Source of the DNA: Pedobacter mendelii
GTDB lineage: Bacteria; Bacteroidota; Bacteroidia; Sphingobacteriales; Sphingobacteriaceae
Reading direction: 5' to 3'
DNA: 64,000 nucleotides
Assembly (NCBI RefSeq): GCF_014635725.1
Contig: NZ_BMDJ01000005.1
Location: forward strand, 1-64,000
Part shown: in pieces, positions 1-9,026 of the stretch
Layout: each line of letters begins with the position of its first letter
How positions within the stretch are numbered: the stretch's first letter is position 1
Notes under the pieces: model-generated
What the model was told of the DNA's origin: nothing
The model's database searches: none
What the model saw: only the letters and a program-made list of their open reading frames with translations
Position numbers and translations under genes: made by a program

Positions 1-121
1 TCAAGGGGGTCAATTTGGATTGGCGCAAAGGGGTCTTTTTCCTTTGGCGAACCTTATCAAATTAACTCGGCTAAGGGGAACTTTTTAGATTGGCGAAGAG
101 GGGTCAATTTGAAGCGGTTTA
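1..121. mobile_element. Probable IS21-type element end (tandem terminal repeats), element body outside the window
   Basis: Four related 18-21 bp units lie in a row: 6-25, 30-49, 75-95 and 100-117. Most start with GGGGTC or GGGGAA and end with TTGGCG or a variant, and neighbouring units are about 24 bp apart. Such repeated transposase sites near an end are typical of IS21-family elements. The array stops exactly where the integrase reading frame is cut (119-124), which fits an insertion boundary. No transposase gene is in view, so the family is inferred from the repeat pattern only. Confidence 0.5.
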
Positions 122-1126
122 TCCAATCTCTTTTAAATACTCGTTCATCTTTTGGTTGCTTGGGACGGGGAGGAGTAGCCCCTTGTTTAGACAGATTTTG
201 TTAGTCGCGTATCTGTCGATGATCTTGGTGGCTGTTGTCAATAACGGAACCGATGACCTTGTTTTCGTTTTCTGCCTGTTGGTGAATAGCCAGCGATCGC
301 CATCAATTCCCTTTCTGATATTCTCCTGTTTAAGTTTAAATACATCCACATAAGCCAGACCAGTAAAACAGCAGAATATAAATACATCCCTAACCTGTTT
401 TAATCTTTCCGATAAGAATTCTTTGCCTATAATTTGAGTCAATTCCTCTTTGTTTAAATAAAAACGATCAACATTTTTTGTTTTGCCTTTGTAAGTGGTA
501 AATGGCGATTTGTCAATCCATTCATTTTCCATACAGATGCGAAGGATTTTCCCAAGGTTTTTGATGTTCTTTACTACATAATTGTTTGCACAGTTCTTCT
601 CAGACCTAAGATAATGGTCAAATCCGTTCAGAAAAGCTTGATCGATAGTCCTGATGTCCATATCGGTCACATTATATTTTAGATGAATAAAAACTTTGAG
701 ATGTGTTTCCAACACTTTATAACGGTTCAAAGTACCACGAACATAATCTTTGCCGACAAGCTGTTCCATTTTAACATTGTGATCTGCTACAGCCTCAAGA
801 AGCGTATGAGAATTTGATAACGTTCCAAGATAACTTGATTTGATCAGTTCTGCGGTAATCGGCATCCCGAGATCGAAAATGGACTGGTGCGCAAAATACG
901 CCGCATTCTGTAGCTAGTCTAAATGCGTATTCAGCATCTTGACTCCTTCTTTGGAGCCGATAGCCCTGCCACCCTTGGCATTCCATCGTTTGGGATCGCA
1001 TTCCCGATTGGTGGCGATTTCTGCACGTTTTCCCTCTACGGTAATGCGCATATAGATCGGCACATTACCACTTACATAGTTCTTTTGTCTTTTCAGGTAG
1101 AAAAGTAGGCTAAAATTGGTTTTCAT
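119..1126 (-). pseudogene. Broken tyrosine-recombinase integrase (internal amber stop, C-terminus lost)
   Basis: Two reading-frame pieces lie in the same frame: an N-terminal arm-binding part (1126-914) and a part with the SAM-like core-binding domain and the start of the catalytic domain (down to 119). A TAG at 914-916 separates them, and the frame continues through it with plausible integrase sequence (LQNAAYFAHQ and on), so one base change would explain it. The C-terminal part that should carry the His-x-x-Arg box and the Tyr nucleophile is missing; the frame ends after NEYLKEIG where the terminal-repeat array begins. The family is the Bacteroidota mobile-element integrase type. It lies about 400 bp from a tRNA-Lys gene, the usual position of such an integrase. 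It is almost certainly inactive. Confidence 0.85.
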
Positions 1127-1147
1127 AATCTCTCGATTTTAGTTAAA

Positions 1148-1178
1148 CAAATGTAGCTTTGCTTCTAAAAACATACAA
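1148..1178 (-). promoter_or_regulatory. Probable promoter of the integrase remnant
   Basis: On the minus strand TACATTTG (1148-1155) matches the Bacteroidota -7 element TAnnTTTG, with TTG at 1176-1178 about 20 bp upstream as the -33 part. It sits about 21 bp ahead of the integrase ATG at 1126. Confidence 0.5.
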
Positions 1179-1179
1179 G

Positions 1180-1206
1180 ATGTACAGTTTATAACAACCT
1201 GTACAT
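1180..1206. promoter_or_regulatory. Palindromic site upstream of the integrase
   Basis: ATGTACAG (1180-1187) and CTGTACAT (1199-1206) form a perfect 8-bp inverted repeat with an 11-bp spacer, directly upstream of the integrase promoter. It could be an operator or a recombinase binding site. A third ATGTACG lies at 1217-1223. Confidence 0.45.
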
Positions 1207-1221
1207 TAATTGATTATGTAC

Positions 1222-1273
1222 GATTCGGTGAGTCAATTTTAACCTTTTTGCCTTACTCACCGAATCACTCACC
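1222..1273. repeat. Inverted repeat with repeated GGTGAGT/ACTCACC units near the element end
   Basis: GATTCGGTGAGT (1222-1233) and ACTCACCGAATC (1255-1266) are a perfect 12-bp inverted repeat with a 21-bp spacer, followed at once by a further ACTCACC at 1267-1273. The position between the integrase and the tRNA gene suggests arm-type integrase sites, but a structural hairpin cannot be excluded. Confidence 0.45.
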
Positions 1274-1318
1274 AAAGTTTTGTGAATTCATGCGAATTTT
1301 GGCACTTCCCCAAAAGCA

Positions 1319-1351
1319 AAAACCCTGCTAATCGTGCGATTGCAGGGTTTT
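1319..1351 (-). terminator. Strong hairpin terminator
   Basis: AAAACCCTGC (1319-1328) pairs with GCAGGGTTTT (1342-1351), and the loop itself contains the inverted repeat AATCG/CGATT. Either strand carries flanking T residues. It lies beside the duplicated tRNA 3' piece, just as the tRNA-Lys gene has its own terminator. Confidence 0.6.
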
Positions 1352-1372
1352 ATACGTTTTGATAGTCTTTGG

Positions 1373-1390
1373 TGTGATCCCGCTGGGATT
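1373..1390 (-). repeat. Duplicated tRNA-Lys 3' end, probable attachment-site scar
   Basis: The 18-bp string TGTGATCCCGCTGGGATT at 1373-1390 is repeated exactly at 1514-1531, where it forms the acceptor end and part of the T arm of the tRNA-Lys gene. Duplicating the 3' end of a tRNA is the usual trace of site-specific integration. More T-arm-like pieces lie between the copies (TCGAACCCAGG at 1438-1448 and GTTCGAATCTC at 1460-1470). Confidence 0.6.
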
Positions 1391-1483
1391 GGCTCAGCCC
1401 CGCAAAACCCCGAACTCGGCCTTAAGCCTTTTTCAAATCGAACCCAGGCCAATGCTTCTGTTCGAATCTCAGCGTGCTAAAAC

Positions 1484-1512
1484 AAAAAAGCCTTTCATTT
1501 CCGAAAGGCTTT
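1484..1512 (-). terminator. Terminator of the tRNA-Lys gene
   Basis: AAAGCCTTTC (1487-1496) and GAAAGGCTTT (1503-1512) form a 10-bp stem with a 6-base loop. On the minus strand it is followed by a T-run, directly downstream of the tRNA 3' end. Confidence 0.75.
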
Positions 1513-1515
1513 ATG

Positions 1516-1588
1516 TGATCCCGCTGGGATTCGAACCCAGGACCACTACATTAAAAGTGTAATGCTCTACCAGCTGAGCTACGGAATC
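1516..1588 (-). tRNA. tRNA-Lys (anticodon TTT)
   Basis: The reverse strand folds as a 73-base cloverleaf. The acceptor stem GATTCCG/CGGGATC has one T-G wobble and is followed by discriminator A. A D arm with GCTC/GAGC, an anticodon stem TTACA/TGTAG and a loop CTTTTAA with anticodon TTT follow. The T arm is CTGGG-TTCGAAT-CCCAG. No CCA is encoded. The gene borders the remains of an integrated element. Confidence 0.95.
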
Positions 1589-1768
1589 AACTTTTATTTA
1601 AAACGGTGTCGTTTTCTTTAAAGTGGTGCAAATATAGGGTTCTATTGCATTTAGTGCAAATAAATATTTAATTATTGTGTTACTTTATTGATTTATAGGT
1701 GAATAATTAATATGCTTCGCTTTTTTAAAGTATTTTGATAATTTTAAAAACTATATATTGTCTTCCAT

Positions 1769-4207
1769 ATGCCTAAATTGAATCTGTTTTTGCTGGTTTG
1801 TATTTTTACTAATACTGCGTTATATGCCCAGAAATCATCGGTAATTGTAAAATTTAATAAACCTGCATCATCTTTCGAAGAATCATTGCCTTTAGGAAAT
1901 GGTCGTTTAGGTGCGTTAGTTTACGGAAATACTGCAAAAGAAAGAATTGCTTTAAATGAAATTACATTGTGGTCTGGTGGACCACAAGATGCAAATAAGG
2001 ATAGTGCATATCTTTATTTAAAACCAATTCAAAATCTACTTTTAGAAGGGAAAAATAAGGAGGCGCAGGCACTTCTACAGAAAAACTTTGTTTCAAAAGA
2101 TGATGGCTCTCATTATGGTAATGCCGCAAATGCAATGTATGGATGCTATCAAACTGTTGGTGATTTATTTATTCAGTGGAAAGATACATCAGGTATAATA
2201 TCTAACTATAATCGTGTTCTTAACATAGAAAAGGCAGTTTCTGAAGTTCGCTTCGCTAGAAAAGGTGTAAGCTATTATGAAAAAGTTTATACCGATTTTA
2301 AGAATGATGTAACGCATTTAAAATTTTCAGCTAGTAAAAAGGGAGAACTTAACTTTAGGATATCTTTGTGGAGAAAGGAAAACGCTACTTTTTCTGTTGA
2401 TGGAAACTATCTTATAATGAATGGTCAGCTATTAGCTGGAAATGCCAAAGCCATGAAGTTTGTAACCATGGTTAGGTCAAAACTGAAAGATGGCTCAATG
2501 AGAATTGAGGGGAATCAATTGATTGTAGAAAATGCTTCAGAATGTGATTTAATTTTAAATACAGAAACGAATTATAATCCTGCTACTGCCGGTTTGAGTT
2601 CTTCTGATATAATATCAATCTGCAAAACTAAAATTGATAAAGCTTTTATAGAAAGTGAATCGGATGCATTTGCCCATCATATTAATAAATACCAATCGTT
2701 TTTTAACCGTTGCAGATTAAACTTTGCAGAAAGTAATTCAGATGAAAATTTAACCACCAATGAACGATTAGAAAGATATCAAAGTGGTAAAAGCGATCCG
2801 GCTATACCTGCTTTATATTTTAATTTTGGTCGCTACTTATTAATATCATCTTCAAGGCCGGGTTCAATACCGGCTAATTTGCAAGGGCTTTGGGCAACCG
2901 AATATCAAACTCCCTGGAATGGCGATTACCATTTAAATATCAATTTGCAAATGAATTATTGGCCGGCAGAAGCCACTAATTTATCGGCATTGGCGCAACC
3001 TTTATTTCAATTTACAAAAAATTTAATTCCAAATGGTGAGAAAACTGCTCGTGCATATTATAAAGCAGATGGTTGGGTTGCACACGTTATCAGTAATCCA
3101 TGGTTGTATACCTCGCCTGGTGAAGGTGCAGAATGGGGCTCGACTTTAACAGGCGGCGCATGGTTGGCTACGCATATTTGGGAGCATTACCTTTACACAA
3201 AAGACATTAATTTCCTTAGGCAGCATTATGCTGTAGTAAAGGGTTCGGCTTTATTTTTAAAATCAGTATTGATAAAAGAGCCAAAACATAATTGGCTAGT
3301 TGTTTCACCATCTAATTCTCCCGAAAATACCTATATAACAAATGATGGATTTAAAGGACAAACGGCAATGGGCCCAACTATGGATATGCAAATCTGCCGT
3401 TCTATATTTAATGCTACTGTCGAATCATCAAAAATTCTAAAAATTGATGAGGATTTTAGAAATGAGTTAACTGCTTTAATTCCTAAGTTGGCGCCAAATC
3501 AAATTGGTGCTAAAGGCGATATTAACGAATGGCTTGAAGATTGGGCAGATGCAGAGCCAAAACATCGCCATGTTTCGCATCTGTTTGGTTTATACCCTTA
3601 CGATGAAATTACCCCTTGGGATACAAAAGAACTAGCCAAGGCTGCTGAAGTAACCTTAAATCAACGTGGTGATGAAAGTACAGGGTGGAGTAAAGCATGG
3701 AAAATTAATTTTTGGGCGAGGCTAGGTAATGGTAATCATGCATTTTTATTGCTTAAAGATTTATTAAAACCCGTTCGTTCTTCTGCGTTAAATATGAAAG
3801 GTGGTGGCGGTACTTATCCAAACTTATTTTGTGCACACCCACCATTTCAAATTGATGGTAATTTTGGCGGTACCGCCGGAATTGCAGAGATGCTTCTTCA
3901 AAGCCATGGTAAAGATAATGTTATTCGCTTTCTACCTGCCTTGCCAGATGATAAAGACTGGCAGAACGGAACTTTAAATGGGATAATTGCAAGAGGAGGT
4001 TTTGAAATTGATATGGAATGGCGAAATGGATTAATTCAAAAAGCTATCATTAAAAATAAAATAAACGATGCAGTTTGTTCTATTTATCTTCAAAAGGGAT
4101 TAAAAATTTTAGATAATAAAAACAAAATATTGGTGTCTGGGTTAAAATCAGACAGAATTATAAGTTTCAAAGCGCTTTTAAATCAAGAATATACAATTAA
4201 TAGATAA
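1769..4207 (+). CDS. GH95-family alpha-L-fucosidase (or alpha-L-galactosidase), secreted
   Basis: The 812-residue protein begins with a Sec signal peptide (cleavage likely after LYA, about residue 20), so it acts in the periplasm or outside. The N-terminal beta domain ([13 protein letters not shown]) and the (alpha/alpha)6 catalytic domain are both GH95-like. Catalytic landmarks are present: an Asn pair in [12 protein letters not shown] (N390 and N392), EWLEDWAD with candidate acid E587, and FQIDGNFGG with D696. GH95 enzymes cleave alpha-1,2-linked L-fucose by inversion, and some prefer L-galactose. The next gene, 178 bp downstream on the same strand, is a sugar symporter, which points to uptake of the released sugar. 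Confidence 0.93.
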   Translation: MPKLNLFLLVCIFTNTALYAQKSSVIVKFNKPASSFEESLPLGNGRLGALVYGNTAKERIALNEITLWSGGPQDANKDSAYLYLKPIQNLLLEGKNKEAQALLQKNFVSKDDGSHYGNAANAMYGCYQTVGDLFIQWKDTSGIISNYNRVLNIEKAVSEVRFARKGVSYYEKVYTDFKNDVTHLKFSASKKGELNFRISLWRKENATFSVDGNYLIMNGQLLAGNAKAMKFVTMVRSKLKDGSMRIEGNQLIVENASECDLILNTETNYNPATAGLSSSDIISICKTKIDKAFIESESDAFAHHINKYQSFFNRCRLNFAESNSDENLTTNERLERYQSGKSDPAIPALYFNFGRYLLISSSRPGSIPANLQGLWATEYQTPWNGDYHLNINLQMNYWPAEATNLSALAQPLFQFTKNLIPNGEKTARAYYKADGWVAHVISNPWLYTSPGEGAEWGSTLTGGAWLATHIWEHYLYTKDINFLRQHYAVVKGSALFLKSVLIKEPKHNWLVVSPSNSPENTYITNDGFKGQTAMGPTMDMQICRSIFNATVESSKILKIDEDFRNELTALIPKLAPNQIGAKGDINEWLEDWADAEPKHRHVSHLFGLYPYDEITPWDTKELAKAAEVTLNQRGDESTGWSKAWKINFWARLGNGNHAFLLLKDLLKPVRSSALNMKGGGGTYPNLFCAHPPFQIDGNFGGTAGIAEMLLQSHGKDNVIRFLPALPDDKDWQNGTLNGIIARGGFEIDMEWRNGLIQKAIIKNKINDAVCSIYLQKGLKILDNKNKILVSGLKSDRIISFKALLNQEYTINR

Positions 4208-4314
4208 TTTTATTTTCATTATTGTTATTTATCTACTTATGCTATTAATATTTGGTGATATTTAAATTATTAATTGGCTATGTGTTTAAAAAAAAATTAA
4301 AAAATAAAATTACA

Positions 4315-4324
4315 CAAACGTTTG
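4315..4324. promoter_or_regulatory. Possible LacI-type operator before the sugar symporter
   Basis: CAAACGTTTG is a perfect 10-bp palindrome with a central CG, the form usual for LacI/GalR-family operators, 61 bp ahead of the symporter start. A LacI-family regulator is encoded at 32176-33195, but the link between the two is inference. Confidence 0.4.
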
Positions 4325-4385
4325 ATGCTTAAAAACATAAATTATTTGTTTAGTTTGGTCTTTTAAATCAAACAAACCGTTATTT

Positions 4386-5672
4386 ATGTCGAATGCTATA
4401 ACCTCAGGTCAATCGAGGGTGCCTAAGCCACTCGTTATTATTTGTGCTCTATTTTTTATTTTTGGATTTGTAACCTGGGCGAATGGAACGCTAATTCCAT
4501 TTTTTAAATTATCTTTTGGACTATCAGACATTCAGGCTTTTTTGGTAACATTTGCTTCTTACATGGCTTACTTTTTTCTGGCATTACCATCCTCCTGGAT
4601 TTTAAAGAAAATAGGATTTAAAAATGGAATTATTTTAGGCTTAATTGTATTAGGAATTGGCTCACTATTGTTTATACCTGCAGCACAAACCAGAACTTTT
4701 GGTTTATTTTTAACTGGTATTTTTGTTCAAGGTGCTGCACTAGCTTTGCTTCAAACCGCTTCAAACCCGTACTTAACCATTATTGGTCCGATAGAAAGTG
4801 CGGCGAAACGAATTAGTATAGCTGGAATTTGCAATAAGTTCGCAGGTATTATTGTGCCATTTATTATGGGTACTTTATTTCTTAAAAATGCATCTGATAT
4901 AGAGAAAAAAATTGAAGTTGCAACAGGAAGGGCAAAAGAGCAACTTTTGAATGATGTTTTAGGTCGCGTAAATATGCCCTACATCGTCCTTGCAATAGTT
5001 TTTTGTTTGTTTGCATTAGTAATAAAGTTTACCAACTTGCCTGAGGTTAATGTTGAAGAAGATGTTGTAGATGAGGATAATGGGGCGATTGTTAAGCATA
5101 AGAGTATTTTTCAATTTCCACATCTATTCCTTGGAGCATTCTGTATTTTTGTTTATGTAGCGGCAGAAGTAATGGCTGGAGATATTATTGGTGTTTATGG
5201 TAAGGCTTTAGGAATAAGTGCAGATATCAGTAAATATTTTACCTCATTAACCTTAGGTAGTATGTTGGTAGGCTATATTATTGGAATTATTGCAATACCG
5301 AAATATATTTCACAACAGTTTGCGTTAAGAATCTGTGCCATTCTGGGGTTGATTTTTACCATCATAGCTTATTTAACATCGGGTTATACCTCTGTAATTT
5401 TTATTGCATTATTAGGCTTGGCCAACTCCCTAATGTGGCCTGCAATTTTTCCTTTGGGTATTAGCCATTTGGGTAAGTTTACAAAAACAGGTTCTGCAAT
5501 AATGATTATGGGAATTGCTGGTGGAGCGGTTTGGCCACTACTTTATGCTTTTGTTAAAGATCATCTACACCTCGATTTTCAATTATCCTATTTTATAACG
5601 GTTATGCCATGCTATCTTTTCATTCTATATTTTGCTGTAAGAGGACACAAAGTAGGTTTGAATTTAAAATAG
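4386..5672 (+). CDS. MFS sugar:cation symporter, FHS family (GluP/FucP-like)
   Basis: The 428-residue protein has about 12 hydrophobic segments and the FHS-family signatures GTLIPFFK and LLQTASNPYLTIIGP. These match glucose/galactose (GluP) transporters better than E. coli FucP. Where FucP has proton-relay acids Asp46 and Glu135, this protein by my alignment has Gly (WANGTL) and Gln (LQTASNPY). It would import a hexose or deoxyhexose across the inner membrane. Its position after an alpha-L-fucosidase suggests fucose, but the residues leave glucose, galactose or L-galactose open. A palindrome in its upstream region may be an operator. Confidence 0.9.
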   Translation: MSNAITSGQSRVPKPLVIICALFFIFGFVTWANGTLIPFFKLSFGLSDIQAFLVTFASYMAYFFLALPSSWILKKIGFKNGIILGLIVLGIGSLLFIPAAQTRTFGLFLTGIFVQGAALALLQTASNPYLTIIGPIESAAKRISIAGICNKFAGIIVPFIMGTLFLKNASDIEKKIEVATGRAKEQLLNDVLGRVNMPYIVLAIVFCLFALVIKFTNLPEVNVEEDVVDEDNGAIVKHKSIFQFPHLFLGAFCIFVYVAAEVMAGDIIGVYGKALGISADISKYFTSLTLGSMLVGYIIGIIAIPKYISQQFALRICAILGLIFTIIAYLTSGYTSVIFIALLGLANSLMWPAIFPLGISHLGKFTKTGSAIMIMGIAGGAVWPLLYAFVKDHLHLDFQLSYFITVMPCYLFILYFAVRGHKVGLNLK

Positions 5673-5777
5673 GAGTAAGCCTCTTTTTGAACATTGGGTT
5701 TTCTAATACAGTTAATTTTCTTTTATTTTGGCAAATAACAGGATAAGCAACAATGCATATCCATCTTAAATTTATTT

Positions 5778-6272
5778 ATGAATAAAGCTATTTTTCTTGA
5801 TCGTGATGGAGTTTTAAATCACGAAATACATGATTACATCTGCCAGGTTGAAGATTTTAAAATATTAGATTATCAAATTCCGGTATTAAAAAAGCTTTAT
5901 GATGAAGATTATTTGTTAATCGTTATTACAAATCAAGGAGGAATAGCGCTTAAAAGATATACAGAGCAAGAATTAGCGATAATGCACCAGATGCTAAGAA
6001 ATGCGTTCGTAGCTAAAGGAGCAGATATTGCAGGTTTTTATTATTGTCCTCATCATCCAACCGTTGGTGGCGAATGTAAATGTCGTAAGCCTAAATCTGG
6101 TATGTTGCTAGATGCAATTGATATGTATGATATTGACCCTTCTTTATCTATAATGATCGGGGATAAACCTCGTGACGTAGAAGCAGCGAATGGAGCAGGG
6201 GTAAGGGGTATTTTAATCGAGCCTGATGAGCAGATTAATTATGATAAAATTAAAGAAGCCTTAGCCATTTAA
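5778..6272 (+). CDS. gmhB: D-glycero-D-manno-heptose 1,7-bisphosphate 7-phosphatase (HAD-IIIA, GmhB type)
   Basis: This 164-residue HAD phosphatase carries the nucleophile motif DRDGVLN near residue 8, motif II VITNQ, the zinc-binding loop with CPHHP and CKCRKP that marks the GmhB/HisB-N group, and motif IV MIGDKPRDVEAA. GmhB removes the C7 phosphate while ADP-heptose is made for the LPS core. No other heptose gene adjoins it; other envelope-sugar genes (kdsA, kdsD, manC) are elsewhere in the window. Histidinol-phosphatase is the main alternative, but no HisB partner domain or his gene is near. Confidence 0.85.
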   Translation: MNKAIFLDRDGVLNHEIHDYICQVEDFKILDYQIPVLKKLYDEDYLLIVITNQGGIALKRYTEQELAIMHQMLRNAFVAKGADIAGFYYCPHHPTVGGECKCRKPKSGMLLDAIDMYDIDPSLSIMIGDKPRDVEAANGAGVRGILIEPDEQINYDKIKEALAI

Positions 6273-6347
6273 TAACAGATTAATTTTTGTTTTACTGCTT
6301 CATTTTGAGTAAGTTAGATTATCGTTTAAACCTAATCTAAATCTCTT

Positions 6348-8249
6348 ATGAATCAGAAAAGAACAATTTTTTATTTATTGCTTTTAACGGTAACGGTAAT
6401 TTCATGTAATCAGCCTGAAAAATCAGCGAGAACACCAAAACAATACTCCAGCGAAGAACTAAGAAATAACGTTGCCATTCAAGCTGCCGGAATAAGCACT
6501 AACGACTCAATTATTTTAGTAAGCAATAATGTTTCGGGAATTTTTAATGTTCAGGAAATAAATGTTAATGACACTTCAGCAAAGGTATTAACTAATTCTA
6601 CTAAAGAATCCAATTTTGCTATCGATTACCTTCCGGATGGAAATCATTTTCTTTATACTTCGGATAAAGGTGGTGATGAGAACAGCCATCTTTTTGTAGC
6701 TTCCAAAACAGATACAATTGTTAAAGATATTACGCCATGGGCTGGAAGCAGTAATTCTTTTTTCGGTTGGACCGACGATAAAAAAGGCATTTACATTTTA
6801 AGCAACAATCGTGATAAGAAGTTTTTTGATTTATGGAAAATTAGTATTTCCGATTGGAAGCCAACACTTATTTATCAAAATAATACAGGAGATGAACCAG
6901 GAGCAATAAGTAAAGATGAGCGGTATATTGCCCTAACCAAACCAATTACAACTGATAAAAATGAACTCTATCTCTTAGATTTGGTAAGTAAGAAAAAGCT
7001 TCCAATCAGTAATGTTTCAGAAGCAACTTGGTCAGCACAAGGCTTTGAAAGGGATAATTCCTCCTTTTATTATTTAACTAACGATTCCAGTGATTATACT
7101 TATTTAGTTAAATATGATATGGCGAAGAATAGCAGAACCCGGCTGTATGAAACTAAATGGAATATTGATGGCTTTTATCTAAGTAAAAGTGGCAAATACC
7201 ATACTTTGTTTATAAATGAAGATGGTAAAAATAAAGTTTTGCTCTTCGAACATGCAACAAACAAACTAATCGATTTTCCTAAAATAAAGGATGGCGATAT
7301 ATTAGGTTTAGTCTATTCTGATAGTGAAAAGAATATTTTATTAACTGTTGGTAGTAGTACCAGTCCATCAAACTTATATTTATACAATACGGAAAGTAAA
7401 AATTTAAAGCAGCTTACAAAAACACTTAACAGCACAATTGATGAAAAAGATTTAGTAAAAGCTGAAGTTATTCGTTTCAAATCTTTTGACGGGAAAGAAA
7501 TTCCGGCAATTTACTATAAACCATTGCAAGCAGATAAAGAACATAAAGTACCTGCTTTAGTTTATGCACATGGTGGGCCTGGTGGACAAAGTAGGCTAGG
7601 CTTTAGTAACTCCATTCAGTTTCTGGTCAATCACGGCTATGCAGTAATAATGGTAAATAATCGTGGCAGTAGTGGTTATGGAAAAGCATTTTATAAGTTA
7701 GATAATAAAGATCATGGTAATGGCGATTTAAAAGATTTTATCTGGGGTAAAAAATGGTTGGCTGAACAAGATTATGTTGATAGTAACTCTATTGGAATCA
7801 TCGGTGGAAGTTATGGTGGAAATATCGTTCTAAACGCATTAACCCTTCATCCTGATGAATTTAAAGTTGGCGTAGACATGTTCGGTGTTGCAAACTGGCT
7901 GCGCACCCTTAAAAGTATTCCGCCATACTGGGAGGCTTTTAGAAAGGCACTTTACGATGAATTAGGCGACCCAAACACTATTGATAGTGTTCGCTTGAAA
8001 ACAATTTCACCTGTATATAATTATCAAAAAATTAAAAAACCCTTAATTGTTTTTCAAGGTGTTAATGATGTTCGTGTATTAAAAGCAGAAAGTGATGAAA
8101 TAGTTGCAGGCGTAAAGAAAAATGGCGTTCCGGTAGAATATGTTTTATTTCCTGATGAGGGACATGGATTTGTTAAAAAGGAAAATTTGATAGCAACAGA
8201 CAATAAAACCCTGGCATTTCTTCAGAAATATTTAAATCCAAAAAAATAA
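6348..8249 (+). CDS. Prolyl-oligopeptidase-type S9 serine peptidase, lipoprotein
   Basis: A lipoprotein signal (lipobox VISC, Cys20) starts the 633-residue protein. Residues 30-370 look like a WD40-type beta-propeller, and the C-terminal part is an alpha/beta-hydrolase. The triad is visible: S488 in GGSYGG, D574 in GVNDVRV and H606 in DEGHGF, preceded by the oxyanion-loop sequence AHGGPGGQ. S9 enzymes of this kind (acylaminoacyl- or dipeptidyl-peptidases) trim short peptides; as a lipoprotein it would do so in the periplasm or on the outer membrane. The gene stands alone and ends at a strong terminator. Confidence 0.92.
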   Translation: MNQKRTIFYLLLLTVTVISCNQPEKSARTPKQYSSEELRNNVAIQAAGISTNDSIILVSNNVSGIFNVQEINVNDTSAKVLTNSTKESNFAIDYLPDGNHFLYTSDKGGDENSHLFVASKTDTIVKDITPWAGSSNSFFGWTDDKKGIYILSNNRDKKFFDLWKISISDWKPTLIYQNNTGDEPGAISKDERYIALTKPITTDKNELYLLDLVSKKKLPISNVSEATWSAQGFERDNSSFYYLTNDSSDYTYLVKYDMAKNSRTRLYETKWNIDGFYLSKSGKYHTLFINEDGKNKVLLFEHATNKLIDFPKIKDGDILGLVYSDSEKNILLTVGSSTSPSNLYLYNTESKNLKQLTKTLNSTIDEKDLVKAEVIRFKSFDGKEIPAIYYKPLQADKEHKVPALVYAHGGPGGQSRLGFSNSIQFLVNHGYAVIMVNNRGSSGYGKAFYKLDNKDHGNGDLKDFIWGKKWLAEQDYVDSNSIGIIGGSYGGNIVLNALTLHPDEFKVGVDMFGVANWLRTLKSIPPYWEAFRKALYDELGDPNTIDSVRLKTISPVYNYQKIKKPLIVFQGVNDVRVLKAESDEIVAGVKKNGVPVEYVLFPDEGHGFVKKENLIATDNKTLAFLQKYLNPKK

Positions 8250-8271
8250 ATAAAGCTGAATTTAAAACTAA

Positions 8272-8301
8272 AAAATCCCGAATCAAACGATTCGGGATTT
8301 T
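8272..8301. terminator. Bidirectional terminator between convergent genes
   Basis: AAAATCCCGAATC (8272-8284) and GATTCGGGATTTT (8289-8301) form a perfect 13-bp stem with a 4-base loop, A-rich on one side and T-rich on the other. It serves the S9 peptidase and the transaldolase, which converge here. Confidence 0.9.
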
Positions 8302-8320
8302 CTTATAAAGGTTTTTTAAC

Positions 8321-8980
8321 CTATTTACCTGCTGCCTTAGCGTGATCAGCTAAAAATGTAGCTAAACCGCTATCAGTTAGTGGGTGTTTCAATAAGCCAA
8401 TAATTGCTGCTAAAGGAGCAGTTATTACATCAGCACCCAATTTAGCACAGTTTACAATGTGTAATGGTCCACGGATAGAAGCTGCTAAAATTTGAGTTTC
8501 ATAACCGTAGTTATCAAAAATTGTTCTAATATCTTCAATTAATACTAAACCATCACTTGAAATATCATCCAAACGACCTAAAAATGGAGAAACATAAGTT
8601 GCACCTGCCTTCGCAGCTAATAAAGCCTGACCTGCCGAGAAAATCAAGGTACAGTTTGTTTTAATTCCTTTTGATGAAAAATATTTAATGGCTTTAACAC
8701 CATCTTTAATCATTGGGACTTTTACAACAATTTTAGGGTTTAATGCCGCTAAAGCTTCACCTTCTTTAATTATTTCATTAAATGTTGTTGCAATAACTTC
8801 TGCACTCACGTTGTTGTCAACGATATCGCAAATTGCTTTATAATGGTTAATTACATTTTGCTCTCCGGTAATACCTTCTTTTGCCATTAGGCTTGGATTG
8901 GTGGTTACGCCGTCTAAAATGCCTAAATCTTGTGCTTCCTTGATTTGTTCGAGGTTAGCTGTGTCAATAAAAAATTTCAT
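8321..8980 (-). CDS. tal: Transaldolase, small TalC/FSA-like subfamily
   Basis: The 219-residue TIM-barrel protein starts [11 protein letters not shown] and has GVTTNPSL, with Schiff-base lysine K87 in VVKVPM. It resembles fructose-6-phosphate aldolase (FSA), but the two residues that separate the activities are the transaldolase ones: Glu61 (SAEVIAT) where E. coli FSA has Gln59, and Phe133 (SPFLGR) where FSA has Tyr131. It should therefore transfer dihydroxyacetone units in the pentose phosphate pathway. Automatic annotation often calls this family FSA. It lies downstream of the SRP RNA gene, with a terminator hairpin between them. Confidence 0.88.
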   Translation of the reverse strand: MKFFIDTANLEQIKEAQDLGILDGVTTNPSLMAKEGITGEQNVINHYKAICDIVDNNVSAEVIATTFNEIIKEGEALAALNPKIVVKVPMIKDGVKAIKYFSSKGIKTNCTLIFSAGQALLAAKAGATYVSPFLGRLDDISSDGLVLIEDIRTIFDNYGYETQILAASIRGPLHIVNCAKLGADVITAPLAAIIGLLKHPLTDSGLATFLADHAKAAGK

Positions 8981-9026
8981 GTTTATAAATTCTTAAATGA
9001 GTATTCGAGTTTTATTTTTTTTAAAA

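Noticed and set aside
1373..1480. A second complete tRNA
   Set aside because: Only pieces of T arms are present; no cloverleaf can be formed.
1359..1562. 67-residue frame across the tRNA-Lys region
   Set aside because: It reads through tRNA and terminator sequence and is an artefact of the duplicated 3' end.
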